The position numbers and the translations under genes were made by a program. The notes beneath the pieces are model-generated. The model saw only the letters and a program-made list of their open reading frames with translations. It was not told where the DNA came from and did no database searches. From positions 16,858 through 80,857 of the IMG/VR virus record IMGVR_UViG_3300047509_000103: DNA of 64,000 nucleotides; one strand, given 5' to 3'. The DNA is from a virus. Shown here one piece after another: positions 8,528 to 16,452 of this stretch (positions are counted from its first letter, which is position 1; each line of letters starts with the position of its first letter).

Positions 8528-9075
8528 GCAAGAACACTGTGCGCTGGACTGAGGAAGAGTACGCAGCGGTGCTTGCGAACGGAACGCAGGATTTGGGAAA
8601 TATCCAGATATTGCGGCGCAGTCAAATGTTCAAAGTGCCACTGAGCGCGGGTATCCACCACGGCAATCAAATAGCCGTCAAACAGGAAACCAAGACTCGC
8701 CGCGGAGATCCAGAGCACCAGGAACAGGCCCAATTCATCGCCGAGCTTGAGGCGCTGGCCAAGCGCGACCGCCGCTACGCGCTCGCGGTGCATCGCACCT
8801 ACGCAATTCCGAATGGTGGGCACAAGAGCAAGCGCGTGCGCGGACGACACAAGGCTGAAGGGCTCAAGTCGAGCGTTCCTGATCTGTTTGTGAGTCTGCC
8901 CGTCAACGACTTCTCGGGCTGCTACATCGAGATGAAAAGCCTCACCGGTGACCCCGACCGCGACCAGCGCAAGTGGCTGAACGAATCGATCGACCTGGGC
9001 TACATGGCCGCGTGCTGCCGCGGCTGGAAGCAAGCAATGATCGTCTGGCTTGCCTACGTGGATCCGTCGCTATGA
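8524..9075 (+). CDS. VRR-NUC domain nuclease
   Basis: 183 residues. The C-terminal half shows the VRR-NUC variant of the PD-(D/E)XK fold: AIPNGGHKSKRVRGRHKAEG (94-113), VPDLFV with D120, and YIEMKS with E136 and K138, ending in a conserved Trp-bearing strand. The N-terminus has the WTEEEYAA motif often found ahead of this domain. VRR-NUC proteins are structure-specific or Holliday-junction-type nucleases in phages. It overlaps the neighbours by four bases; the start at ATG 8524 is set by that overlap. Confidence 0.85.
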   Translation: MSKNTVRWTEEEYAAVLANGTQDLGNIQILRRSQMFKVPLSAGIHHGNQIAVKQETKTRRGDPEHQEQAQFIAELEALAKRDRRYALAVHRTYAIPNGGHKSKRVRGRHKAEGLKSSVPDLFVSLPVNDFSGCYIEMKSLTGDPDRDQRKWLNESIDLGYMAACCRGWKQAMIVWLAYVDPSL

Positions 9076-9422
9076 GCAAGCCAATCCTGACGCTCAAGCT
9101 GACTCCGTACCCGTGGACGCTCACGTTGTGGACCGATCGGCAGGCAATGGACCGGCATCTGAAGAAGATGCGCCCTGACCGCGAGACGGATCCGACAGAC
9201 GTCGGTGGCCGCTGCGTGTCGATGCTCGATATGCGGCACACCGCGCTTGGAATCTACCAGCGAGATCTGGGTGTGCTGGTCCACGAACTACAACACGCGC
9301 TTTGCCACATTTTCGACGAGATTGGAATTCAGACAAATGCCGGAAACAGCGAGCCAGCGGCATACATGCTGCAGTTCATGTTCAACGAGTGCCGGCGCGC
9401 GATGTTTGGGAGAAGGAAGTGA
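9072..9422 (+). CDS. small HExxH zinc-peptidase-like phage protein
   Basis: A 116-residue protein with a gluzincin-like signature: HELQH (71-75) followed 19 residues later by E94 in EPAAYMLQFMF. This is the usual place of the third zinc ligand. The N-terminal half is beta-rich and has no signal peptide, so it acts in the cytoplasm. It resembles short phage proteins annotated as metallopeptidase-like whose substrates are unknown. It lies in the early operon, which suggests action on a host or repressor protein early in infection. Peptidase activity is inference from motif. Confidence 0.6.
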   Translation: MSKPILTLKLTPYPWTLTLWTDRQAMDRHLKKMRPDRETDPTDVGGRCVSMLDMRHTALGIYQRDLGVLVHELQHALCHIFDEIGIQTNAGNSEPAAYMLQFMFNECRRAMFGRRK

Positions 9423-10510
9423 TGCAGCCGCGGCACCTGACCGCCGAGATCCTGCGCGCACTCGAAGCAGCGCCGATGACGCTGACCGAGCTGTGCCAAG
9501 CGCTCTGGGTCGTCACTGGAATCGAGGTGAGCCGTCGCCTGAAGCGCTTGGCAGCACTCGGCTACGTCCGTGCGCGCTACGTGCACACCTACACCACAAA
9601 AATCCCGATAACCAAGATCGAAGGGTTGTCGCGTGTCGTCTGGTACCTGAAGAGTCAGCCGGCACCGACGATCGATGTGCGCCGCGATCAGAAGCCGCCA
9701 GCGCTACCAAAGCGCACCAGCGAGCCACGCGCGCAGCGGCAGAAGGTCAACCCATTCGCCAACGAGCGCCGCGAGCCTGCCGAGGTACTGGCGATGCTCG
9801 CCGGCCGCACAAACTTCCTGACACCGAACGAGGGGCGATCGACTGATGGCTCCAAGCTGGTGCCGATAGACGTTGCGCACGCCTTGCCAGCCGCATCCGA
9901 CAAGTTCGGCGCAGCGGTCGCAATGGCTGTGGCGTGCCAGCGCGAGGCAGAGTGGCCAAAGGTGAACAAGTTGGGGTTTGTGCCGCTGTTGCGCGAGCTC
10001 ATACGCCAGCGCGCGTTCCCTGGCGTGGTTTCTGGCCCGCTCAAGCACCGCGCCCGCATCGTGCTATGGGACGCGTTCCACGACTACATCCGCCCGAAGC
10101 AGCGGCAGTCGTTTAGGAAAGCCGCCAAAGCTGCCCGCATCACTGAAAGCGCCTACCGGTTTCTGCACAAGTACATCACCGCATATCTGGAAGACCACAA
10201 GAACACCGCCGCTGGCGAGGCGTGTTTCTTCCTGTTCGCTCCAGCAGCAGCGAAGCGTGGCGAGCACGCACTCGTGCTAACCGACGACGAGGGCAAGGTG
10301 AGTGTGCTGCACGCGATCAATGCGCTCGAGCTGATGATCGCCGCCGACAACCTATTCAGCAGCCAGGCCGACGAGAGCGAACGCGTCGTGGCCCTGATGG
10401 CAGAAATAGCAAACGCACGCGGTCGCAGCCGATCGGTAGGCGTCTTGCGCCTGCACGGCGTCGACCATGTTGCGGTGTACATCAACCCAACTGAGGAAGC
10501 AACTGCATGA
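9422..10510 (+). CDS. hypothetical protein with N-terminal winged helix, possible late regulator
   Basis: The start is at ATG 9422, one base into the previous stop, with GGGAGAAGGAAG as ribosome-binding site. 362 residues. The first 85 form a winged helix (LTAEILRALEAAPMTLTELCQALW...VSRRLKRLAALGYVRARY); a basic linker follows. Residues 225-275 contain a second helix-turn-helix-like segment (RKAAKAARITESAYRFLHKY). Two DNA-binding-like segments and a position at the end of the early operon would suit an antiterminator or activator of late genes, but no family match is certain. Confidence 0.55.
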   Translation: MQPRHLTAEILRALEAAPMTLTELCQALWVVTGIEVSRRLKRLAALGYVRARYVHTYTTKIPITKIEGLSRVVWYLKSQPAPTIDVRRDQKPPALPKRTSEPRAQRQKVNPFANERREPAEVLAMLAGRTNFLTPNEGRSTDGSKLVPIDVAHALPAASDKFGAAVAMAVACQREAEWPKVNKLGFVPLLRELIRQRAFPGVVSGPLKHRARIVLWDAFHDYIRPKQRQSFRKAAKAARITESAYRFLHKYITAYLEDHKNTAAGEACFFLFAPAAAKRGEHALVLTDDEGKVSVLHAINALELMIAADNLFSSQADESERVVALMAEIANARGRSRSVGVLRLHGVDHVAVYINPTEEATA

Positions 10511-10746
10511 AAAACATCACAGGTTTCGTTCTGAGCTTGGCGATCGGCATCGCCGCCGGCGAGATCCACAACCGGCTGCACGCCGCGGCGCCGACAGTGC
10601 CAGCACCGATCACCATCACAGCAACCGACGCCCTGGGCAACGTGCGCACCGGCACCGCGACCTGGACGAGCATGGACTACAACGCCAACGCGATCACCAT
10701 CGCCTACACGCACGACACGCTGACGTGCAACGGGTTCGAGCCATGA
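10507..10746 (+). CDS. small exported or membrane-anchored protein
   Basis: 79 residues beginning MKNITGFVLSLAIGIAAGE, an uncleaved or cleavable hydrophobic N-terminal segment (residues 5-18). A Thr-rich beta domain with a TATWTSMDYNANAITIAYTHDTLTC stretch follows. It overlaps the previous stop (ATGA). It would be exported or anchored with its C-terminal domain outside the cytoplasm. I do not recognise a family; superinfection exclusion is one possibility among many. Confidence 0.55.
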   Translation: MKNITGFVLSLAIGIAAGEIHNRLHAAAPTVPAPITITATDALGNVRTGTATWTSMDYNANAITIAYTHDTLTCNGFEP

Positions 10747-10808
10747 CCACCCAACCAGCGATGACAGGCGAGGAAGTGCTGGATGCGATGCTACTCGCTC
10801 TTGCTTGA
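10743..10808 (+). pseudogene. truncated duplicate of the gene starting at 11008
   Basis: A 21-residue frame (MTTQPAMTGEEVLDAMLLALA) whose first 13 residues match the start of the intact gene at 11008. The DNA is a perfect 33-base repeat, followed by unrelated sequence and an early stop. It looks like the leftover 5' end after a small gene was inserted through repeat-mediated recombination. It could still be translated because it overlaps the previous stop, but a function is unlikely. Confidence 0.6.
10749..10781 (+). repeat. 33-bp direct repeat, left copy
   Basis: Bases 10749-10781 are identical to 11011-11043. The repeat encodes the shared N-terminus TQPAMTGEEVL and brackets a single small gene (10820-11011). 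It is a scar of a duplication or cassette insertion. Confidence 0.9.
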
Positions 10809-10819
10809 GAGGGACTGTG

Positions 10820-11011
10820 ATGGCCAATAAGAAGGTGAATATTCCAGAAGGTTGGGCTTTGGTGCCAGTCAATCCCACCAATAAGCAGTTTATGGCTGCC
10901 GAGAAAACAGGGTTTCATTCTTACACCGGAACGTTCTGCCTTGATCCTTTCGCGGTTTACGAAGCGATGATTAAGGCAGCGCCGAAGTACAAACAAGCGA
11001 GGCAGCCATGA
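10820..11011 (+). CDS. small phage protein with VPxxPTxxM...YxAMIxAAP module
   Basis: 63 residues from ATG 10820, preceded by GAGAGGGACTGTG. The protein is one copy of a module common in phage patchwork genes: LVPVNPTNKQFMAAE, a short variable centre, and VYEAMIKAAPKYK. The same module ends the patchwork gene at 14515-16068 (LVPREPTQAMREA...YKAMIAAAP). Function is unknown. It sits between the two copies of a 33-bp repeat, so it is probably a recently gained cassette. Confidence 0.65.
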   Translation: MANKKVNIPEGWALVPVNPTNKQFMAAEKTGFHSYTGTFCLDPFAVYEAMIKAAPKYKQARQP

Positions 11012-11400
11012 CCCAACCAGCGATGACAGGCGAGGAAGTGCTGCGCGAATTGGATGATGTTGTGGGAGTGCCTGTGCCGGTCGGCCCTTACGGCAAGAAA
11101 TTACATCGCATCCGCACCGCCGTCGCCTCCCTGCTGGCCGAACGGGATGGGTTAAAGGTGGAGAATGAGCGTATCGCTAGATTTGCCGAAATAGGATCGC
11201 TTGATAGCTGGATACGGCTTTCTGATGACGACAAACGCAAGTGGTTCGTGATGTTCACTGATCGTGAAGCTGAGTACCGAGAAATTATCAGAGACTTGTG
11301 CGAACTGAGACAAGAGGGCTGGAACATCTGCACAAAGCCTGTTTGGCAGGAACGGGTACAGAAAGCGTGGGCACGCGCGTTCGGGTTGTTCGAGCCGTGA
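11008..11400 (+). CDS. hypothetical phage protein, 130 residues
   Basis: It overlaps the preceding gene by four bases. It is helical and charged, with a HRIRTAVASLLAERDGLKVENERIARF segment that looks like a coiled coil and a Trp-rich C-terminus. LxxLLAERDxLxxE segments of this kind recur in phage patchwork genes, including 13074-13397 in this window. The role is unknown. The gene follows the second copy of the 33-bp direct repeat, which forms its first codons. Confidence 0.65.
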   Translation: MTQPAMTGEEVLRELDDVVGVPVPVGPYGKKLHRIRTAVASLLAERDGLKVENERIARFAEIGSLDSWIRLSDDDKRKWFVMFTDREAEYREIIRDLCELRQEGWNICTKPVWQERVQKAWARAFGLFEP

Positions 11401-11500
11401 CCCCTACCGCTGCCACCCAAGGCTAGTGAGTGAGTGTTAGAAGCGCGAAAAGCTCGTTGATTTGAAACCTGGCCTTACTAACTTACTTTGAGGAATCGTT

Positions 11501-11971
11501 ATGGGACGTGAAGTGAAACGAGTACCGATGGATTTTGATTTTCCGATTGGCGCGTCGTTCGCGGATGCTGAATACAACAAGCACTGCGCGACGTGTGACA
11601 AGGAAGACCATGACGATTGCGAGTGGCCTTTAAATGATCCGCCGACCGGCGAAGGTTGGCAGCTTTGGCAGACCGTTAGCGATGGTCCGATCAGTAAGGT
11701 CTACGCGACCGCCGATGAACTGATCGACTGGATGTGTCAGCCCGTGCCGAAGGAAAAACAAACACACAGTTGGCGTGATCCGCGCGAAAACCCGGAGTAC
11801 CCGCACATGCCATGGGCGCAGGGCTGGCGCAGAGAAATAGCAGAGCCGTTTGTGAAACAATGTGGATGGGCACCGAGCATGATTGTCTGTGGGGGAAAGG
11901 TGATGGATGGCGCAACGGCAATGGTCGAAGGACTCGACAACTCGGTTAGTAATCCCGGTTCAACAGAGTGA
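11501..11971 (+). CDS. conserved phage protein of unknown function
   Basis: 156 residues from ATG 11501 with GAGGAAT as ribosome-binding site. It has the pattern MGREVKRVPMDFDFP...WPLNDPPTGEGWQLWQTVSDGPISKVYATADELIDWM found in many Pseudomonas, Burkholderia and related phages. Two Cys/His-bearing stretches (CATCDKEDHDDCEWP) may bind zinc. The gene stands free of its neighbours, with 100 and 72 noncoding bases around it, unlike the overlapping operon genes, so it may be expressed separately. Function unknown. Confidence 0.75.
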   Translation: MGREVKRVPMDFDFPIGASFADAEYNKHCATCDKEDHDDCEWPLNDPPTGEGWQLWQTVSDGPISKVYATADELIDWMCQPVPKEKQTHSWRDPRENPEYPHMPWAQGWRREIAEPFVKQCGWAPSMIVCGGKVMDGATAMVEGLDNSVSNPGSTE

Positions 11972-12043
11972 GGGATTTTCGCGCTCTTTCCATATGGCTG
12001 GATTTACTACCGGGATAACTAACCTAACTTGAGGAAAACTGAA

Positions 12044-12718
12044 ATGAAAGCAAAAGCGAAAACCAATGTAAAAGCGAAAACTGGCCCGATTGAAATTGCT
12101 GTGATTGCGGATCGTTCCGGATCGATGTTGTCAATCGTAGACGACGCAATCGGCGGATTTAACGAGTTCCTTGCTCAGCAGAAGAAGGAAAAGGCACCGT
12201 CCAATGTGACGCTGCTGTTGTTCGATACCGCGTTCGACTACTACTGCAAAAACCAGCCGGTCAAGGATGTTGTACCGCTGAATCGTACCACCTTCGTTCC
12301 GCGCGGTAGCACGGCTCTGAACGACGCCATTGGTCGCACGCTGGCTGACCTTGAGGCTCGCGCACCAGCAAAGGCCATCATCTGCATTCTGACTGACGGC
12401 CAGGAAAACGCCTCGCGCGAGTTCACGACTGCGCAAGTGAAAGAGAAAATCAAGGCAGCGGAAGCGCGCGGCTGGAACGTCGTGTATCTGGCCGCTAATC
12501 AGGACGCTTTTGCGGTCGGCGCTGCGTTCGGGATCAACGTACAGAACACCAGCAACATCCAGGCGACTGGCGCGGGCATGCGCGGATTCAGCGCATCTCT
12601 TTCAACCGCAACGCAAAACTATGCGGCGACCGGATCGGCAACGATGAGTTCAACTGGAGAGTCAGCATCCATGCAAGCGACCTACGACGCAGCGCTCAAG
12701 AAACAAAAGGCGAGTTAG
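12044..12718 (+). CDS. von Willebrand factor A domain protein
   Basis: 224 residues with a complete metal-ion-dependent adhesion site: DRSGS (D23, S25, S27), T90 in GSTALND, and LTDG at 116-119. There is no signal peptide and the N-terminal tail is lysine-rich, so the protein is cytoplasmic. The C-terminal 60 residues are Ala/Ser/Thr-rich. Cytoplasmic VWA proteins often partner AAA+ ATPases or take part in stress and conflict systems, but no MoxR-type ATPase is visible nearby. The ATG follows GAGGAAAA. Substrate or partner unknown. Confidence 0.85.
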   Translation: MKAKAKTNVKAKTGPIEIAVIADRSGSMLSIVDDAIGGFNEFLAQQKKEKAPSNVTLLLFDTAFDYYCKNQPVKDVVPLNRTTFVPRGSTALNDAIGRTLADLEARAPAKAIICILTDGQENASREFTTAQVKEKIKAAEARGWNVVYLAANQDAFAVGAAFGINVQNTSNIQATGAGMRGFSASLSTATQNYAATGSATMSSTGESASMQATYDAALKKQKAS

Positions 12719-12733
12719 TAATCCCACCGCCTG

Positions 12734-12757
12734 AGCGCGTTAGCTGTTCGCGCTTTT
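12734..12757 (+). terminator. weak intrinsic terminator after the VWA gene
   Basis: AGCGCG (12734-12739) pairs with CGCGCT (12749-12754) across a nine-base loop, followed by only three further T. A second short hairpin, GCGCTT/AAGCGC, overlaps it. Short U-tract, so termination may be partial. Confidence 0.35.
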
Positions 12758-12786
12758 GACAAGCGCCTATTGAGAGAGGTGAGGAA

Positions 12787-13077
12787 GTGAAGCAGGTATT
12801 GGTGGAAGTGGATATAGGCTTCCATGGTGCGTGGGTTGTCCATCGGCGCGTTGTCGATTGGTCTTATTGGAACGGTGACGTTTACCGCGCCATGATTCAG
12901 CAGGCGATTGACGAATACACGCGCATCTACGGATGGCGAGGTCCGCATGGAGCGAAGTGGATGCTGCAACACCGAGAAAACTGCGTTAGACATTCCGCAA
13001 CGGGACCGTATGGCCCCATTCGCTTACCGACTGAACCAAAGCCTATTTCACTTATAGATTACGAGGCAACCCCATGA
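12787..13077 (+). CDS. hypothetical phage protein, 96 residues
   Basis: It starts at GTG 12787 behind a strong GAGAGAGGTGAGG site. The product MKQVLVEVDIGFHGAWVVHRR...WNGDVYRAMIQQAIDEY is a mixed alpha/beta protein with a Trp- and His-rich C-terminal half. It overlaps the next gene by four bases. No family is recognised. Confidence 0.65.
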   Translation: MKQVLVEVDIGFHGAWVVHRRVVDWSYWNGDVYRAMIQQAIDEYTRIYGWRGPHGAKWMLQHRENCVRHSATGPYGPIRLPTEPKPISLIDYEATP

Positions 13078-13397
13078 ACACATCAGCGGTCAAAACGGAT
13101 AGGGCGAGCGTGGAGGCGATGGTGCAGTGGCTACGTGATTTCGGCTATCTTGATCATGGACGACTGCTAGAGGCCCTGCTCGCCGAGCGTGAGAAGGCGG
13201 ACACGCAGTACGCGCTATTGCTGGCCGCGAGTAAACAGGGCGAGAAGGCGCACGAAATTCGCGCCAAGATTATTCACGAACTGGAAACCAAGCTCGCCGC
13301 CGCCGAAGCCGAGCGTGAGGCGCTGCGCAAGGGCGAGTACATTTGCAAAGAATGCGGGTTGCGCAAAAACGCACAGAGTGAGCCGGCGACGTTCTGA
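13074..13397 (+). CDS. coiled-coil protein with C-terminal zinc knuckle
   Basis: 107 residues: an N-terminal helix (EAMVQWLRDFGYLDHGRLLEALLAEREKA), a long heptad-like helix (HELETKLAAAEAEREALRKGE) and a final CKECG knuckle, which would need a partner pair of ligands. The ALLAERE and AAEAEREALR segments are stock modules of phage patchwork genes. It overlaps the TnpB-like gene by one base (TGATG), so the two are probably co-translated. Confidence 0.6.
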   Translation: MNTSAVKTDRASVEAMVQWLRDFGYLDHGRLLEALLAEREKADTQYALLLAASKQGEKAHEIRAKIIHELETKLAAAEAEREALRKGEYICKECGLRKNAQSEPATF

Positions 13398-14518
13398 TGA
13401 AAGCCCTGCGCCTCAAAGTTCACCCCGAATCGTGGCCTTGGCTAGATCAGGCAGCGCGAGAGGTCAATTTTGCTTGGAACTTCTCGAACGAAACTCGCCA
13501 CAAAGCCGCGCACCCGTTCTTCGGTAAGCCACGCTACCTGTCTGGATGGGACCTGGACAAGCTGGCCACCGGAGCTGGCGAAGTCCTGAAACGGATCGGC
13601 ACGGATACCATCTGCCGCGTCAATAGCGAGCTTGTAACCAAGTGCAAGGCAGTCCGGCGTTCAAGGCTGCGTTGGCGTGTCAGTGCTGGTCCGCGTCGTT
13701 CGCTTGGTTGGGTGCCGTTCAAGTCGGCCAACCTCCGCCGACATGGCAACGCAATCCGATTCCGTGGCAAGACATTCCGCGTATTCAATGCCGGATTGCT
13801 CACTGGCGCGAAGCTGCGACAAGGGTCGTTTTCGCAGAATGCGCTTGGTGAATGGTTCATCAACATAGCGGTTGAAACCGCCTCTACGGACGTACCGGCA
13901 GAGCACGCCGTCGTCGGCATTGACCTTGGCCTCAAAAGCGCTGCAACAACGTCAGACGGCGACGTGCTTGAAGCCAGTCAGTTCTACCGCGGCATCGAGC
14001 CACGCATTGCCCAGGCGCAGCGTCGCGGCCACAAGCGGCAGGCTAAGCGGCTGCACCTGAAAGCTAAGAACCGGCGCGCTGACGCCCTGCATAAGTTCAG
14101 CACAAAGATCGTTGCGCAGTATCAGAACATCCGCATCGGCGACGTGAGCAGTTCCAAGCTGGCGAAGACCAAGATGGCAAAGTCCGTCTTGGACGCTGGC
14201 TGGTACATGCTCAAAACGCAGCTTCAGTACAAGGGCCAGCAGGCCGGTCGCAGCGTTGAAGTGGTCGATGAGGCATACACAACACGCGCATGCAGCAACT
14301 GCGGAGCCTTAACCGGCCCAGCAGGTTTGGACATGCTCGCTGTAAGGTCGTGGCGCTGCTCGGATTGTGGAACCGAGCACGAGCGGGACGTTAACGCCGC
14401 TCGCAATATCGCCATGACCCCGCCGAGATGCCGGCGGCCATCTGCGGGAACGAGAGCCAGAACTGGCGTCACGAGGATCGAATCGCAGGCGGTTGAGCAT
14501 CATCGGAGAATTTTATGA
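13397..14518 (+). CDS. tnpB: stand-alone TnpB-like RNA-guided nuclease homologue
   Basis: A 373-residue member of the IS200/IS605 TnpB superfamily. RuvC-I is GIDLGLKS with D176; RuvC-II is IRIGDVSSSKL with D249 where canonical TnpB has Glu. The zinc finger is C299, C302, C321, C324 and RuvC-III is HERDVNAARNI with D331. No TnpA, no insertion-sequence ends and no flanking repeats are visible. Instead the gene overlaps the previous gene by one base and the next by four, so it is a fixed member of the phage operon. TnpB proteins cut DNA guided by an RNA from their own 3' end; nuclease-dead phage relatives act as repressors. Which applies here depends on D249. Confidence 0.85.
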   Translation: MKALRLKVHPESWPWLDQAAREVNFAWNFSNETRHKAAHPFFGKPRYLSGWDLDKLATGAGEVLKRIGTDTICRVNSELVTKCKAVRRSRLRWRVSAGPRRSLGWVPFKSANLRRHGNAIRFRGKTFRVFNAGLLTGAKLRQGSFSQNALGEWFINIAVETASTDVPAEHAVVGIDLGLKSAATTSDGDVLEASQFYRGIEPRIAQAQRRGHKRQAKRLHLKAKNRRADALHKFSTKIVAQYQNIRIGDVSSSKLAKTKMAKSVLDAGWYMLKTQLQYKGQQAGRSVEVVDEAYTTRACSNCGALTGPAGLDMLAVRSWRCSDCGTEHERDVNAARNIAMTPPRCRRPSAGTRARTGVTRIESQAVEHHRRIL

Positions 14519-16068
14519 ATCAGGCAGAGCTGGCCAACATCGTTGCGGAGATGCGTTCGCAGGCAAATAATGAGTGGAACGACAAGCTTGGCAAGCACGC
14601 CGACAAAGACGACTTGAACGACTGGGCAGACCGTCTAACCGCCCTTGGGTCGCCTGCACCTAACGCGGAAGCACTCAGGGCGCTGGTTCGGAAGTGGCGT
14701 GCGCACTTTGGCGGCGACAGAATTGTTAGCGGCGAATGGAATCTTGGCTATACAGGCGCAGGAATCGAATGCGCGAACGAACTGGAAGCCGCCCTTGGGT
14801 CAGGCCCGGATGGGAAGATGGGTGAAGCGGGCGCATCCGGGCCAACTGAAACGCCAACCGTTGAGGCGTTGCGTGCGGCATTGCTGGAATGCGCGCGGAT
14901 GGCTGAGGCGCTCAAGCTGCCGTGCGGCGATGATCCAGAAAGCGCGCAGGCGATTCGCAACGGACAGTATGCCTCGATAAGCCATGTGGCCCATATCGCA
15001 CTCGGCACAATAAAAGGCGCGGCTATACAAACTTCTGCGCAAATAGCATGGGATTTGCGCTATTCCATAGATTACATGATCACTTACCTTGAAGACGCCC
15101 CAACGGAAGTTGTGCGCAATTGGAAGCGCGTTGAGGCTTCTGCCAAGAAGGATGGTAAGCAACTCTCAGCGTTGAACGTGACTATGTGTGAAATACCTGA
15201 TTTTTGGATATGCGTAGCCGGAGATGGTCGCGATGCTGAGTGCACCATAGCATTCGGTCCTATCAAACGAGACGATCCGAACAAGGGGGAAGTCGAGCGC
15301 GAGCTATGCAATCAACACATAAACGATTTGCTGATTGAAGAACCTGGCAAGCAATTTCACCTTGTCGCTGCTTACCTGCACCCGGCCTCACCCTCAACGC
15401 AGCGCGAGGAAGATCACTCCATCCCGCTTGGCACTGATGCTATACCCGACCTTCCTTTCGAGCTTGACGTACTCGCTGGTCATATTGGGCTAGTCGAAGA
15501 CATCATTTGGGACGCTGAAAACCACGTACCCAATCACACAACAGATGCTGGTATTGGTGGCATCCGAGCGGTAGCGCAGAACCTACTTGGCGGAATGAAA
15601 GGAACGCAGGAACGTTTGCAAGCCTGCGTCGGCAAAGGAACCTCGCCGTCAAACGCTGAGAGTTGCTCAACTCAATCCCCGCTTCTCACAAAAGGTGTAC
15701 CGGCAGGGGGTGAGGCGGAGCCGGTGGCGTGGCAATACCGCTACATCGATCCGCAGGAAGGTCCGGGGTTGTGGCAATCGTTGCATGAGCAAAATTTGGA
15801 AACTATCAGGCGCAGAAAAGATCACGAAGTGCGTGCACTCTACACCCACCCACCGCTTGCGAAAGCCCCTTTGGGTGACATGGTGCTGGTGCCGAGGGAG
15901 CCGACGCAGGCAATGCGTGAAGCTGCCGCAAACGCGGCAGTACCGGATAACGGTACGTTCTATTACCCATTTGACGCGAACGATATTCAGCATGCCTACA
16001 AAGCCATGATTGCTGCGGCACCGCCACCCGCTGAGCCTCACCCTGAAACGCCAAAGGGTGAGGAATGA
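14515..16068 (+). CDS. patchwork phage protein built of exchangeable modules
   Basis: 517 residues with no single fold evident. It reads as a string of short modules that recur in phage genes of unknown function: LRALVRKWRA (about 55), ALRAALLECARMAEA (about 125), a WDLRYSIDYM...NWKRVEA segment (about 178-212), EPVAWQYRY...EVRALYTHP (about 402-445) and a final VLVPREPTQAM...YKAMIAAAPPP. The WDLRYS segment also occurs in the minus-strand gene at 63640-63975. It overlaps the TnpB-like gene by four bases. Function unknown. Confidence 0.7.
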   Translation: MNQAELANIVAEMRSQANNEWNDKLGKHADKDDLNDWADRLTALGSPAPNAEALRALVRKWRAHFGGDRIVSGEWNLGYTGAGIECANELEAALGSGPDGKMGEAGASGPTETPTVEALRAALLECARMAEALKLPCGDDPESAQAIRNGQYASISHVAHIALGTIKGAAIQTSAQIAWDLRYSIDYMITYLEDAPTEVVRNWKRVEASAKKDGKQLSALNVTMCEIPDFWICVAGDGRDAECTIAFGPIKRDDPNKGEVERELCNQHINDLLIEEPGKQFHLVAAYLHPASPSTQREEDHSIPLGTDAIPDLPFELDVLAGHIGLVEDIIWDAENHVPNHTTDAGIGGIRAVAQNLLGGMKGTQERLQACVGKGTSPSNAESCSTQSPLLTKGVPAGGEAEPVAWQYRYIDPQEGPGLWQSLHEQNLETIRRRKDHEVRALYTHPPLAKAPLGDMVLVPREPTQAMREAAANAAVPDNGTFYYPFDANDIQHAYKAMIAAAPPPAEPHPETPKGEE

Positions 16069-16322
16069 ACGTTGGCGACATGGTGATGCTTATTGGCTGC
16101 GACGACTTCATGCCGCCAATCGGCAGCGTTGGTGAAATCGTTGGAACCGACCTAACTGGCGGCATCTTTGACTTCGAGGTGCATTTCCCGGATCACCCGT
16201 GGCCCGGTTCGCGTGTCGATCCAACGTGGCCAAACTGGCTGATACCACCGTACTGGCTGATGAAAATCGAGCCGCCGAAACGAGCCGTCGTCAGCACGAC
16301 TGTAGGGTCGAGCACAGCTTAA
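16065..16322 (+). CDS. small SH3-like-fold phage protein
   Basis: 85 residues, overlapping the previous stop by four bases. MNVGDMVMLIGCDDFMPPIGSVGEIVGTD...FEVHFPDHPWPG has the strand pattern of small SH3-like barrels found in phages: a GD-x-V start, a G-x-V/I-G-x-I turn and an aromatic strand. The C-terminus is a short tail. Possibly a protein or nucleic-acid binding accessory; no precise role can be given. It is the last gene before a terminator. Confidence 0.6.
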   Translation: MNVGDMVMLIGCDDFMPPIGSVGEIVGTDLTGGIFDFEVHFPDHPWPGSRVDPTWPNWLIPPYWLMKIEPPKRAVVSTTVGSSTA

Positions 16323-16355
16323 AATTCAGATGCGGGACACATTTGCACAAAACAC

Positions 16356-16384
16356 TTGACAGCGCGCTCGCAAAGGTTCAATTT
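16356..16384 (+). promoter_or_regulatory. possible promoter, -35 element only convincing
   Basis: TTGACA at 16356-16361 is a perfect sigma-70 -35 hexamer, but the best -10 candidates 16-17 bases downstream (TCAATT or CAATTT) match the consensus poorly. Its place at the head of the late region, about 90 bases before a terminator, is the main reason to list it. Confidence 0.25.
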
Positions 16385-16452
16385 CCCCATCCGGGATAAG
16401 AGGTAAACTCCCTCTACGTCCGCACACATTTGAATTTTTTACGATCAGATGA

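Noticed and set aside
13397-14518. Complete IS200/IS605 insertion sequence
   Set aside because: No tnpA, no subterminal palindromes and no target flanks are visible, and neighbouring genes overlap the ends of the coding sequence.
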